64,000 nucleotides of DNA from Flavobacteriaceae bacterium F08102 (lineage in GTDB: Bacteria > Bacteroidota > Bacteroidia > Flavobacteriales > Flavobacteriaceae). Below the pieces are notes generated by a model. The model did not search any database, was not told the DNA's origin, and was given only the letters and a program-made list of their open reading frames with translations. Positions 55,608-63,660 of the stretch are shown here, in pieces; position 1 is the stretch's first letter, and each line of letters begins with the position of its first letter. The DNA lies in the NCBI GenBank assembly GCA_023015935.1, contig JALKAY010000001.1:248874-312873 (forward strand). The letters run 5' to 3'. The position numbers and the translations under genes are program-made.

Positions 55608-56393
55608 CTACTCGTTCAATTGCTTAACAAACGCTCGTGCATGCTCTCCTGGAGTACTCGTTTTCATAAAACACTCCCCAATCAAAAAGCCTTCATACCC
55701 ATAGGGAATAAGACCTTTTATCATATCAACATCACTAATTCCACTCTCCGACACTTTGGTAAATTCATCTGGAATTAAACGACTTAAAGCTCTACTCGTT
55801 TCTACATCGACCGAAAAAGTTTTTAAATTTCTGTTGTTTACCCCTATCAAGTCTATACTGGGCATAAGCGATTTCTGTAATTCATCTTCATTGTGAATTT
55901 CTAACAACACTTCCAATCCAAGGGATTGCGCCAATTCGGAAAGTGTTTTTATTTGCTCCTTACTCAATACGGCTGCAATTAATAAAATTGCATCAGCACC
56001 AAACGCTTTAGCTTCAAAAACTTGATATTTATCAATAATAAATTCTTTTCGTAATAATGGTAAATGGCAACTTGCTCTGGCAAGGAGTAAATCATCTAGC
56101 GATCCTCCAAAATATTTCCCATCAGTCAATACCGACATACCACAAACACCAGCCTTCTCATATCCACGGGCAACTTCAGAAACATCCAAGGAATGATTTA
56201 TAACCGATTTTGAAGGAGACCTTCTCTTATGCTCAGCGATAATTCCACCCACCGTCTTTTTTAACTGTGTTTTTAATGAATATGTTTCTCGTTTAAAGAG
56301 GTCTGTTTGCGTTAATTGATGTATGGAAACAACCTGCTTTTTAAGGGCGACTTCCTGTGCTTTATCACGAATAATTTTATCTAAAATATCCAT
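55608..56393 (-). CDS. trpC: Indole-3-glycerol phosphate synthase
   Basis: Closes the indole ring from CdRP. 261 residues, a TIM barrel with the N-terminal extension MDILDKIIRDKAQEVALKK. Catalytic motifs: IIAEHKRRSPSKSVI near 51-65 (Glu, Lys, Ser), the second Lys in LLRKEFIIDKYQVFEAKAFGAD, and LIGVNNRNLKTFSVD near 186-200. FTKVSESGI lies near 212. The ATG overlaps the trpD TAA by one base (TAATG), so translation is coupled. Confidence 0.98.
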   Translation of the reverse strand: MDILDKIIRDKAQEVALKKQVVSIHQLTQTDLFKRETYSLKTQLKKTVGGIIAEHKRRSPSKSVINHSLDVSEVARGYEKAGVCGMSVLTDGKYFGGSLDDLLLARASCHLPLLRKEFIIDKYQVFEAKAFGADAILLIAAVLSKEQIKTLSELAQSLGLEVLLEIHNEDELQKSLMPSIDLIGVNNRNLKTFSVDVETSRALSRLIPDEFTKVSESGISDVDMIKGLIPYGYEGFLIGECFMKTSTPGEHARAFVKQLNE

Positions 56394-57385
56394 TATTTAC
56401 TGAGTTCTATTAGTGTTTGTAAACTTTCTTTAGCCTTACCGCTTTTTAACGATTCAAGTGCTAGCTGAAACCCTTCTTGTGGTGTGATATTTTTTGCTGT
56501 GGCAATAGCCATACCAGCATTAGCGCACACAACATTTTGTTGAGCTTCACTTCCTGAGCCTTGAATTACTTTTTTAAAAATCTCTGCAGATTCAGCCACT
56601 GTTTCACCACCAAAAATAGCGGCAGCATCAATCGGCTTTACACCAAAATCACTTGGGCTAATCATCTGTTCTGTATGGTTTGAAATTACTTTAGTATCAC
56701 CCGTTAATGATATTTCATCATACCCATCTAAGGCATGCAAAATTGTAAAGTTTTTATCCGTCTCTTGATATAAATACCCATAGATTCTCGCAAGTTCTAA
56801 ACTAAAAACACCAACGAGTTGATTTATAGGAAAAGCTGGATTAACCATAGGGCCTAGCATATTAAAAAATGTTTTTACCCCTAAAGCTTTACGGATGGGC
56901 GCTACATTCTTCATCGCTGGATGAAATAACGGAGCGTGCAATACACAAATTCCCGCCCGATCTAAGCATTGATTTAAGAAATCTTTATCACTACTAAACT
57001 TAACTCCTAAATACTCTAAAACATTGCTCGATCCAGAAATTGAAGAGACTCCATAATTTCCATGCTTCGTCACGTGCACACCAGCTCCAGCAGTTACAAA
57101 AGAAGCCAAGGTAGAAATGTTAAAAGTGTTTTTTCCATCTCCACCCGTTCCACACAAATCTATCGTTGAATAACCATCAAATTTTACCGCTAAACAAAGA
57201 TCTAACAATGCATCTCTAAAACCTGCCAATTCATCGGTAGTTATACTCCGCATCATATACACGGTAAGAAAGGAAGCTATTTGACTTTCGTTATATGCCC
57301 CTTGTGAAATATCAATTAATACTTGATTAGCCTCTTGTTTTGAAATCGTTTCGTGATTGATCAATCTATTTAATATTCTTTTCAT
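56393..57385 (-). CDS. trpD: Anthranilate phosphoribosyltransferase
   Basis: Transfers phosphoribose from PRPP to anthranilate. 330 residues. PRPP and metal motifs: IDLCGTGGDGKNTFNISTLASFVTAGAGV near 76-104 and HGNYGVSSISGSSNVLEYLG near 108-127. Asp/Glu metal ligands are in LDGYDEISLTGDT near 212-224. It is a separate gene, not fused to trpG. It lies 12 bp after trpG and overlaps trpC by one base. Confidence 0.98.
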   Translation of the reverse strand: MKRILNRLINHETISKQEANQVLIDISQGAYNESQIASFLTVYMMRSITTDELAGFRDALLDLCLAVKFDGYSTIDLCGTGGDGKNTFNISTLASFVTAGAGVHVTKHGNYGVSSISGSSNVLEYLGVKFSSDKDFLNQCLDRAGICVLHAPLFHPAMKNVAPIRKALGVKTFFNMLGPMVNPAFPINQLVGVFSLELARIYGYLYQETDKNFTILHALDGYDEISLTGDTKVISNHTEQMISPSDFGVKPIDAAAIFGGETVAESAEIFKKVIQGSGSEAQQNVVCANAGMAIATAKNITPQEGFQLALESLKSGKAKESLQTLIELSK

Positions 57386-57397
57386 CTCAAGCTTAAA

Positions 57398-57988
57398 TTA
57401 AGTAGGTGAGTTTTTTTGCGGTTCGCTATGCAACCAATTCTCTAATATTCTTTTTCCATCCGGTGTGAGGACTGATTCAGGATGATATTGAACGCCTTTC
57501 ACATCGTATCTTTTATGACGTAAAGACATAACTTGATTCGTATCATCAACAGAAGTAATTTCCAAATCTTCAGGTAAATCCCTATCGACCACCCAAGAAT
57601 GATAACGCCCCACTTCAAATTGTTTATTCAACCCTTTATAAAGTGACTCATCATCTACGGTTAAGGTAACTCGCGTAGCGACGCCGTGAAAAACTTCCGC
57701 TAAATTGATTATTTTACCTCCGAATACTTCAGCAATGGCTTGTTGTCCTAGGCAAACTCCTAAAATACTCTTGGTGGGAGCGTACCTTTTAATAATTGCC
57801 TTTAGTAATCCGGCCTCATCAGGAATTCCAGGTCCAGGAGATAAAACTATTTTATCGAAATTTTCTACCTCCTCAAGATCGAGTTGATCGTTTCGCTTTA
57901 CGGTCACTTCACAATTGAGATCCTCTAAATAGTGGACTAAATTATACGTAAAGCTATCGTAATTATCAATGACTATTATTTTTTTCAT
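57398..57988 (-). CDS. trpG: Anthranilate synthase component II (glutamine amidotransferase)
   Basis: Supplies ammonia from glutamine to TrpE. 196 residues from ATG 57988 (MKKIIVIDNYDSFTYNLVHY); the ATG four codons upstream (58000) only adds MYLQ, so I prefer the shorter start. Class I amidotransferase triad: Cys in ILGVCLGQQAIAEVFGG near 74-90, and His and Glu in VQYHPESVLTP near 167-177. PGPGIPDEAG near 50 is the oxyanion region. It may also serve aminodeoxychorismate synthase, as in some bacteria. 34 bp after trpE. Confidence 0.97.
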   Translation of the reverse strand: MKKIIVIDNYDSFTYNLVHYLEDLNCEVTVKRNDQLDLEEVENFDKIVLSPGPGIPDEAGLLKAIIKRYAPTKSILGVCLGQQAIAEVFGGKIINLAEVFHGVATRVTLTVDDESLYKGLNKQFEVGRYHSWVVDRDLPEDLEITSVDDTNQVMSLRHKRYDVKGVQYHPESVLTPDGKRILENWLHSEPQKNSPT

Positions 57989-58022
57989 TTGAAGATACAT
58001 CTATGCGTTGATGGATTAATAA

Positions 58023-59423
58023 TTATATTCTTTCTGCTGTTATTAAGGCATTGGTCAATGCCCCTAATTTATTATAGACTTCTTGCAATTCACTATCGGG
58101 ATCTGATTTTGAAACCAATCCAGCCCCAGCTTGCCAATGTAATTCGTGATTTTTACTTAGAAATGTCCGAATCATAATGGCATGATTGAAATTCCCTTTA
58201 AAATCCATAAACCCTATTGCTCCGCCATAAAACCCTCTACTTGTTTTTTCATATTTTTCAATTAACTGTATGGCCCTATGTTTTGGCGCCCCACTTAAAG
58301 TTCCTGCTGGAAACGTATCAGCTACCACTTGCATTGTTGAAGTATTCCCTTGAATTTTTCCTGTAACCTTACTTACTAAGTGAATTACATGTGAAAAAAA
58401 CTGAACTTCTCTGTATGTATCTACCTTCACTTCATTTCCATGCCTACTTAGGTCATTTCGAGCTAAATCAACCAACATTACATGCTCTGCATTTTCCTTT
58501 TCATCTACAGCAAGCGCTTTCGCCAAAGCAGCGTCTTGTTCATCATTTCCAGTGCGTTTAAAAGTACCTGCAATGGGATGAATTTCTGCTAAACCATCAT
58601 TCACAATCAACTGGGCCTCTGGAGAACTTCCAAATATTTTGAAATCACCATAGTCAAAATAGAATAAATACGGAGAAGGATTGATGGTTCGTAGGGCCCT
58701 ATATACATTAAATTCATCTCCTTTAAACGCCTGTGAAAATTTTTTCGAAAGCACTAATTGAAAAACATCACCACGCGCACAGTGTTTTTTAGCCAAGGCG
58801 ACATGGTCTTTGTACTCATCATCCGTTAAATTTGAATGTATTTCTCCTGCTGTAGCGAATTGATATGACGTGAAATTTTTAGCTTTTATCAATTGATGTA
58901 CCTCATCCACATTGTTTTCCGTTTGATAGCAATTAGCAAAAATATAGGCCACATTTTTAAAGTGATTTATGGCAATAATATTTTGATATACTGCATAATA
59001 AATCTCAGGAATCTCTACAGAACCTTCTTTTTTCGAAATTTCGACATCTTCAAAATACTGTACAGCATCATACGCTGTATACCCGAACATCCCACTGTGA
59101 ATAAACTTAAATTCAGGTTCATTAGCCAGTGTAAAACGTTTAGAAAATGCGTCTATTTGACTAGGGACATTGCTGTTACTTTGAATGTAATCTTCTGAAC
59201 TCGTTCCATCTGGAAATTGTTGAAAAATGGTATTATCTTTTACTTTAATTGAAGCAATTGGATTAAAACACACATAGGAAAAACTATTGTCTGAAGCGTG
59301 ATAATCACTGCTTTCTAAGAGAATACTATTAGGAAATTTATCCCGTATTTTCAAATAAATGCTTACCGGTGTAATCACATCGGCTATTATCTTTTTATGA
59401 TAACTTGTTAAGGTGTAGTTCAT
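58023..59423 (-). CDS. trpE: Anthranilate synthase component I
   Basis: Makes anthranilate from chorismate, the first committed step to tryptophan. 466 residues. The N-terminal LLESSDYH motif near 35-42 corresponds to the LLES feedback site, so inhibition by tryptophan is expected. The chorismate-binding domain has YHVALAK-like YKDHVALAKKHCARGDVFQLVLSK near 208-231, GSSPEAQL near 268-275, HPIAGTFKRTGND near 284-296, VDLARNDLSRHG near 322-333, and FPAGTLSGAPKHRAIQLI near 374-391. First gene of trpEGDCFBA, preceded by a leader-peptide attenuator. Confidence 0.98.
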   Translation of the reverse strand: MNYTLTSYHKKIIADVITPVSIYLKIRDKFPNSILLESSDYHASDNSFSYVCFNPIASIKVKDNTIFQQFPDGTSSEDYIQSNSNVPSQIDAFSKRFTLANEPEFKFIHSGMFGYTAYDAVQYFEDVEISKKEGSVEIPEIYYAVYQNIIAINHFKNVAYIFANCYQTENNVDEVHQLIKAKNFTSYQFATAGEIHSNLTDDEYKDHVALAKKHCARGDVFQLVLSKKFSQAFKGDEFNVYRALRTINPSPYLFYFDYGDFKIFGSSPEAQLIVNDGLAEIHPIAGTFKRTGNDEQDAALAKALAVDEKENAEHVMLVDLARNDLSRHGNEVKVDTYREVQFFSHVIHLVSKVTGKIQGNTSTMQVVADTFPAGTLSGAPKHRAIQLIEKYEKTSRGFYGGAIGFMDFKGNFNHAIMIRTFLSKNHELHWQAGAGLVSKSDPDSELQEVYNKLGALTNALITAERI

Positions 59424-59474
59424 CTTTACTTAAAATCTTAATGGTATTAATAGCGCTTGATTTATATTTTTTCC

Positions 59475-59508
59475 AAAAAAAAAGGCTTGTCGTGAATGAC
59501 AAGCCTTT
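59475..59508 (-). terminator. trp attenuator terminator hairpin
   Basis: On the minus strand AAAGGCTTGTC, loop ATTCAC, GACAAGCCTTT, followed by a T run (nine T from the stem into the tail). It lies about 50 bp before trpE and after the leader peptide. The competing antiterminator uses the loop and the inner stem bases (59490-59500). Confidence 0.9.
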
Positions 59509-59545
59509 GTATGATAAATTAAATATACGGTAGGTCACTTCACGA
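59490..59545 (-). promoter_or_regulatory. trp attenuator antiterminator and pause hairpins
   Basis: On the transcript, TCGTGAAGTGAC (59534-59545, at the leader stop codon) can pair with GTCATTCACGA (59490-59500): 11 bp with one bulged G. This consumes the terminator loop and the inner part of both of its arms, so the two structures exclude each other. The same upstream segment can instead pair with ACTTTCG (59556-59562), just after the Trp codons, giving a pause/protector hairpin. A ribosome stalled at the Trp codons would cover that segment and allow antitermination. Confidence 0.82.
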
Positions 59546-59596
59546 ATACGAGTTTCGAAAGTTCCACCACCAAGTATGATTTAAAATTGTTTTCAT
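59540..59596 (-). CDS. trpL: trp operon leader peptide
   Basis: An 18-codon frame on the minus strand: MKTILNHTWWWNFRNSYS then TGA. Residues 9-11 are three consecutive Trp codons (TGG TGG TGG), followed by Asn, Phe and Arg. The stop lies inside the antiterminator segment. Placed between a TAnnTTTG promoter and a terminator hairpin ahead of trpE, it has the design of a ribosome-sensed attenuator: with little charged tRNA-Trp the ribosome stalls at the Trp run and transcription continues into trpEGDCFBA. The peptide itself probably has no other function. Confidence 0.9.
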   Translation of the reverse strand: MKTILNHTWWWNFRNSYS

Positions 59597-59609
59597 TGTA
59601 ATATTGGAA

Positions 59610-59640
59610 CAAATGTATAAACTTTTTTTTGGTAACCAAA
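59610..59640 (-). promoter_or_regulatory. Promoter of the trp operon
   Basis: On the minus strand a -33 TTTG (59637-59640) and an exact -7 box TACATTTG (59610-59617) are 19 bp apart, the Bacteroidota spacing. The predicted start would be only a few bases before the leader peptide ATG. Confidence 0.75.
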
Positions 59641-59649
59641 TATATTTTT

Positions 59650-59904
59650 CTATTTATATTTAATTTTAAAAATAATCACCATCAAAGCTAACAATGCGGT
59701 GATACCATTCGACAAAATCATAGGCCAACTATCCAAATAAACACCGTATATAAACCACAAAACAATTCCACTAAAGAAGACAACATACATCGTCAACGAA
59801 ATGTTTTCGACTGATTTTGTCTTATAGGCTTTATATACTTGCGGTATAAATGCTGCGGTAGTCAAACTAGCTGCTACAAATCCAATTAATTCAACATTAC
59901 CCAA
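59650..59904 (-). CDS. SemiSWEET-type transporter (PQ-loop/MtN3)
   Basis: A small sugar transporter half-molecule that works as a dimer in the inner membrane. Three membrane helices: GNVELIGFVAASLTTAAFIPQVYKA (with the PQ motif), SLTMYVVFFSGIVLWFIYGVY, and WPMILSNGITALLALMVIIF. The only in-frame ATG (59934) would overlap the leuS end by 38 bp and add a polar extension (MSCQGKLSIS) unlike the family; I prefer the TTG at 59904, giving 84 residues and an 8-bp overlap with leuS. Probably co-transcribed with leuS. The sugar is not known. The trp promoter starts 10 bp after its stop. Confidence 0.85.
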   Translation of the reverse strand: MGNVELIGFVAASLTTAAFIPQVYKAYKTKSVENISLTMYVVFFSGIVLWFIYGVYLDSWPMILSNGITALLALMVIIFKIKYK

Positions 59905-62836
59905 CGATATTGACAATTTTCCCTGGCACGACAATTATTTTCTTAGGAATTCTCCCGGCTAATTGTGCCACTGTTTTCTCATTAGCCATCACTGCGTCCT
60001 CTATTGCCTGCTTATCTAAATCCATTGGTAATTCCATTGTAAAACGCACTTTCCCATTAAAAGAAATAGGATACTTCTTTGTGTTTTCCACTAAGAAACT
60101 CGGGTCATAGACTGGAAATTCTACAGTACTTATAGAAGAATTGTGCCCTAACTGCTCCCATAGCTCCTCGGCAATATGTGGAGCATAAGGAGAAATTAAC
60201 ACTAATAAAGGCTCTAAAATTTCTCGACTGTGACACTTTTGAGCAGTTAATTCATTCACGGCAATCATAAAGGTAGATACCGACGTATTAAAAGAAAATT
60301 GTGCAATGTCTTCCTCAACTTTCTTTATAGTTTTATGAAGCGTTTTAAAATTTTCGGCCGTTCCTTTACTATCGTCTACAATTAACCCATCCTTGTCAAA
60401 AAACAATCTCCACAACTTCTTTAAAAACCCATTAACACCTGTCAATCCAGCCGTATTCCAAGGTTTAGCTTGCTCTAATGGCCCTAAAAACATTTCATAT
60501 AGTCGCAGACTATCCGCTCCATATTGAGCACAAATATCATCAGGATTGACTACGTTATACTTAGATTTAGACATTTTCTCAACTTCACGGGCTACAACAA
60601 AAGTATCATCCCATGTGGATGTTAACAAGTCGCTGGGTTGATCGGCAGTATGCAGGACTGCTCCCTTTTCTCCAATAAAAACTGCCTCATTAAATTCTGT
60701 ACGCCATTTTCGAAACGCAGTTAAATTTAATTGGTTAGATGTATTTACCATAGAAACATCCACGTGTATTTTAGTAAATGACGGATTGTAATTTCCTGTA
60801 AGCTCAGTCAATTTTTCAGATAAATCAGCATCTAAACTAGCCTTTTTTACTTGATCGTAAATCGACTTAGACACAAATAGGTCTGCGCGATCATCTGATC
60901 GATATACAAACGCACTATTTCCTAAAATCATCCCTTGATTGATCAATTTTTTAGCAAACTCATCTACGGGAACAAAACCTCGATCAAATAAAAATTTTTG
61001 CCAAAACCGCGCATAGAGTAAATGACCTGTAGCATGTTCACTTCCCCCAATATACAAATCAACTTCTTTCCAATATTCAAGGGCCTCTTTAGAAGCAAAG
61101 GCTGTTGAATTATGTGGATCCATATATCGGTTAAAATAGAAAGAACTCCCCGCCCATCCAGGCATCGTATTTAATTCTAAAGGGAACACCGTTTTATGAT
61201 CGATAAGATCCGTAGCAACTACCTTATTCTTAACTGTATCCCAAGCCCATACCTCAGCATTTCCCAACGGAGGTTTTCCATCTTCAGTAGGGAGGTATTT
61301 TTCAACTTCAGGAAGTACAATAGGTAAGTACTTCTCATCAATCATCTGCGGAAGTCCATCGACATAATACACAGGGAAAGGCTCTCCCCAATAGCGTTGG
61401 CGACTAAAAACTGCATCACGAAGACGGTAATTAACCTTCCCTTCGCCTATACCCAATTTTTCCAGTTCGAAAATAGCTCTTTTGGTTGCTTTTTTATAGG
61501 AAAGTCCATTCAAAAAATCACTATTAGCAATTATGGTTTTTTCTTTGTCTACAAAGGCTTCTTTACTAATATCAACGCCTTCAAAGATGTTTGGTATTTC
61601 CAAATTAAAGTGCTTTGCAAAATCGTAATCCCGTTGATCTCCACATGGAACGGCCATTACAGCACCTGTTCCATAACTTGCAAGCACATAATCTCCAATC
61701 CATATTGGAATTCTTTTTTTACTAAACGGATGAATAGCATAAGCCCCTGTAAAAACTCCAGAAATAGTTTTTACATCAGCCATTCTATCACGTTCGCTCC
61801 GTTTGGCTGTTGCTTGAATATATGCATCAACTGCTTTTTTTTGCTCAGCGGTGGTTATTTTTTGAACCAAATCATTCTCTGGTGCTAAAGTCATAAAGCT
61901 AACGCCAAAAATCGTATCAGGACGTGTAGTAAAAACCGAAATCTTATCCGATGTATTTTCAACCTCAAAAGTAACCCTAGCTCCCTCCGACTTACCAATC
62001 CAATACGCCTGCGAATCTTTTAAAGGTTGTGGCCAATCAAGCTTATCTAACCCTGACAACAAACGTTCTGCAAATGCAGAAATCCGCATACTCCACTGTT
62101 TCATTTTTTTGCGAACAACGGGATAGCCACCACGCTCTGAAACTCCGTTAACAATTTCATCATTCGCCAAAACTGTTCCTAATTCAGGACACCAATTCAC
62201 TTCAGTTTCAGATAAAAAAGTAAGGCGATATTTTAATAAAATTTCTTGTTGCTGCTTAGACGAAAACTGATTCCACTCTGCACTGGTAAATGACACAACA
62301 TCATCATCACAAGCAGCTTTAACTTCTGTATTCCCTGACGATTCAAACTTAGAAATTAGGGTTTGAATATCTTCTGCCTTATTAGATGATAGGTCATACC
62401 ACGAATTAAAAAGTTGAATGAAAATCCACTGGGTCCATCGATAATAGGAAGGGTCAGAAGTACGGACTTCACGACTCCAATCAAACGAAAAACCTAACTG
62501 ATCTAATTGACGACGATAAGTTTTGATGTTTTCAGCTGTTGTTACAGCGGGATGTTGTCCTGTTTGAATTGCATATTGCTCTGCTGGTAAGCCAAATGAG
62601 TCATAACCTTGAGGATGCAATACATTAAATCCCTTATGACGCTTGTAACGCGCGTAAATATCACTAGCTATATACCCTAAAGGATGTCCAACATGCAATC
62701 CAGCACCGCTTGGGTATGGAAACATGTCCAATACATAAAACTTTGGTTTTTTGTCGAACTGGGTTGCTGCAAAAGTTTGGTTTTCTGTCCAATAAGCTTG
62801 CCACTTGGCTTCAATCTCATTAAAATTGTAATTCAT
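59897..62836 (-). CDS. leuS: Leucine--tRNA ligase
   Basis: Charges tRNA-Leu. 979 residues from ATG 62836 (MNYNFNEIEAKWQAYW), preferred over 62863 because a -7 box (62861-62868) overlaps the upstream ATG. Longer than the E. coli enzyme (860), as is usual in Bacteroidota, with inserts near 150-200 and around the zinc/leucine-specific region. Class I signatures: MFPYPSGAGLHVGHPLGY near 39-56 (HIGH as HVGH), the CP1 editing domain with FTTRPDTIFGVSFM near 305-318, and MSKSKYNVVNPDDI near 755-768 (KMSKS). The anticodon domain ends the protein. The SemiSWEET gene overlaps its 3' end. Confidence 0.97.
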   Translation of the reverse strand: MNYNFNEIEAKWQAYWTENQTFAATQFDKKPKFYVLDMFPYPSGAGLHVGHPLGYIASDIYARYKRHKGFNVLHPQGYDSFGLPAEQYAIQTGQHPAVTTAENIKTYRRQLDQLGFSFDWSREVRTSDPSYYRWTQWIFIQLFNSWYDLSSNKAEDIQTLISKFESSGNTEVKAACDDDVVSFTSAEWNQFSSKQQQEILLKYRLTFLSETEVNWCPELGTVLANDEIVNGVSERGGYPVVRKKMKQWSMRISAFAERLLSGLDKLDWPQPLKDSQAYWIGKSEGARVTFEVENTSDKISVFTTRPDTIFGVSFMTLAPENDLVQKITTAEQKKAVDAYIQATAKRSERDRMADVKTISGVFTGAYAIHPFSKKRIPIWIGDYVLASYGTGAVMAVPCGDQRDYDFAKHFNLEIPNIFEGVDISKEAFVDKEKTIIANSDFLNGLSYKKATKRAIFELEKLGIGEGKVNYRLRDAVFSRQRYWGEPFPVYYVDGLPQMIDEKYLPIVLPEVEKYLPTEDGKPPLGNAEVWAWDTVKNKVVATDLIDHKTVFPLELNTMPGWAGSSFYFNRYMDPHNSTAFASKEALEYWKEVDLYIGGSEHATGHLLYARFWQKFLFDRGFVPVDEFAKKLINQGMILGNSAFVYRSDDRADLFVSKSIYDQVKKASLDADLSEKLTELTGNYNPSFTKIHVDVSMVNTSNQLNLTAFRKWRTEFNEAVFIGEKGAVLHTADQPSDLLTSTWDDTFVVAREVEKMSKSKYNVVNPDDICAQYGADSLRLYEMFLGPLEQAKPWNTAGLTGVNGFLKKLWRLFFDKDGLIVDDSKGTAENFKTLHKTIKKVEEDIAQFSFNTSVSTFMIAVNELTAQKCHSREILEPLLVLISPYAPHIAEELWEQLGHNSSISTVEFPVYDPSFLVENTKKYPISFNGKVRFTMELPMDLDKQAIEDAVMANEKTVAQLAGRIPKKIIVVPGKIVNIVG

Positions 62837-62860
62837 TCTGATCTCACTTTTTTCGATGCG

Positions 62861-62868
62861 CAAAGTTA
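62861..62868 (-). promoter_or_regulatory. -7 promoter box of leuS
   Basis: Minus-strand TAACTTTG, an exact TAnnTTTG match 24 bp before the chosen start. Transcription would begin downstream of the alternative ATG at 62863, which supports the internal start. Confidence 0.55.
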
Positions 62869-62906
62869 CGGTTTCTCGTCTAAATTAACCCTTGATTAAT
62901 TTCATA

Positions 62907-62937
62907 AAAAAAAGCGAAGGTTCTCTTCGCTTTTTTT
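62907..62937. terminator. Bidirectional terminator after the second DUF2911 gene
   Basis: AAAAAAAGCGAAG (62907-62919) and CTTCGCTTTTTTT (62925-62937) form a 13-bp stem with a 5-nt loop and a T run on either strand. On the minus strand it ends the DUF2911 transcript before leuS. Confidence 0.88.
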
Positions 62938-62953
62938 CATTCAATAGTTAGTT

Positions 62954-63499
62954 TTACGCCTTAATCGGTACGGTTACAATGGTATTTCCCCAACCGATAT
63001 ACATATTGAAATCTGTTCCTTCTCCTTCAAAAACAATAGAAAAAGCTTCAATCGATTTCTCACTTTTAGAAACTGTTCCTTCAACTCTTAACACATCGTC
63101 GCTTTCGTCATACGTATAAGCACCCCATACATTCAACGCTTTATTTAAAATTACAGTCCATTTCTTCTCACCAGGAATTGTAAAAAGCGAATAGGTTCCT
63201 GCGGCCACTTTTTTTCCACCAAAGGTTACATCTTTGTAAAAAGTGATTTCTGCAGCTTCATTGGCACCCGTTCGATAAACTTTACCAACTGGGGCTAACG
63301 TTGCAAGATCTCGATTCTTAAGCTGTGGTCTTCCATAAACTACTTTTACTACTTTATCCGAAATTTTATAAGAGGATGGAAAGGTCGATGCATCCATTGG
63401 ACTCTTGTCTAGTCCCTTAAAATTTTGGGCTTGACTTGTTGCACTTAAACTAAATGCTAATACGATCATTAGCACGGTTAGGTAATTGTTATTTTTCAT
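62954..63499 (-). CDS. DUF2911 domain-containing secreted protein (copy 2)
   Basis: 181 residues with a signal peptide (MKNNNYLTVLMIVLAFSLSATSQAQ). The DUF2911 domain: VVKVVYGRPQLKNRDLATL near 46-64, GKVYRTGANEAAEITFYKDVTFGGKKVAAGTYSLFTIPG near 71-109, KWTVILNKALNVWGAYTYDE near 112-131. It shares the layout of copy 1 at 17329-17907 (RTGANEAAEI against STGAKVATEV, GTYSLFTIP against GTYILYTVP). This copy keeps the longer WGAYTYDE segment. Function unknown; probably periplasmic or secreted. Single gene with a strong terminator. Confidence 0.92.
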   Translation of the reverse strand: MKNNNYLTVLMIVLAFSLSATSQAQNFKGLDKSPMDASTFPSSYKISDKVVKVVYGRPQLKNRDLATLAPVGKVYRTGANEAAEITFYKDVTFGGKKVAAGTYSLFTIPGEKKWTVILNKALNVWGAYTYDESDDVLRVEGTVSKSEKSIEAFSIVFEGEGTDFNMYIGWGNTIVTVPIKA

Positions 63500-63660
63500 G
63501 GTATTGTTTATTTAATTTAGAATTTCTCAGTCGTAAAAATACACTAAAAGTTACTAACGTAACTAAAAAATAAAGTAAAGATTCATAAAGCCATTTTTTA
63601 AAATTAATTGTAAATGAACGTTTTAATTCATATTTTTACTAAAATCAAAAGGTCAATTTC

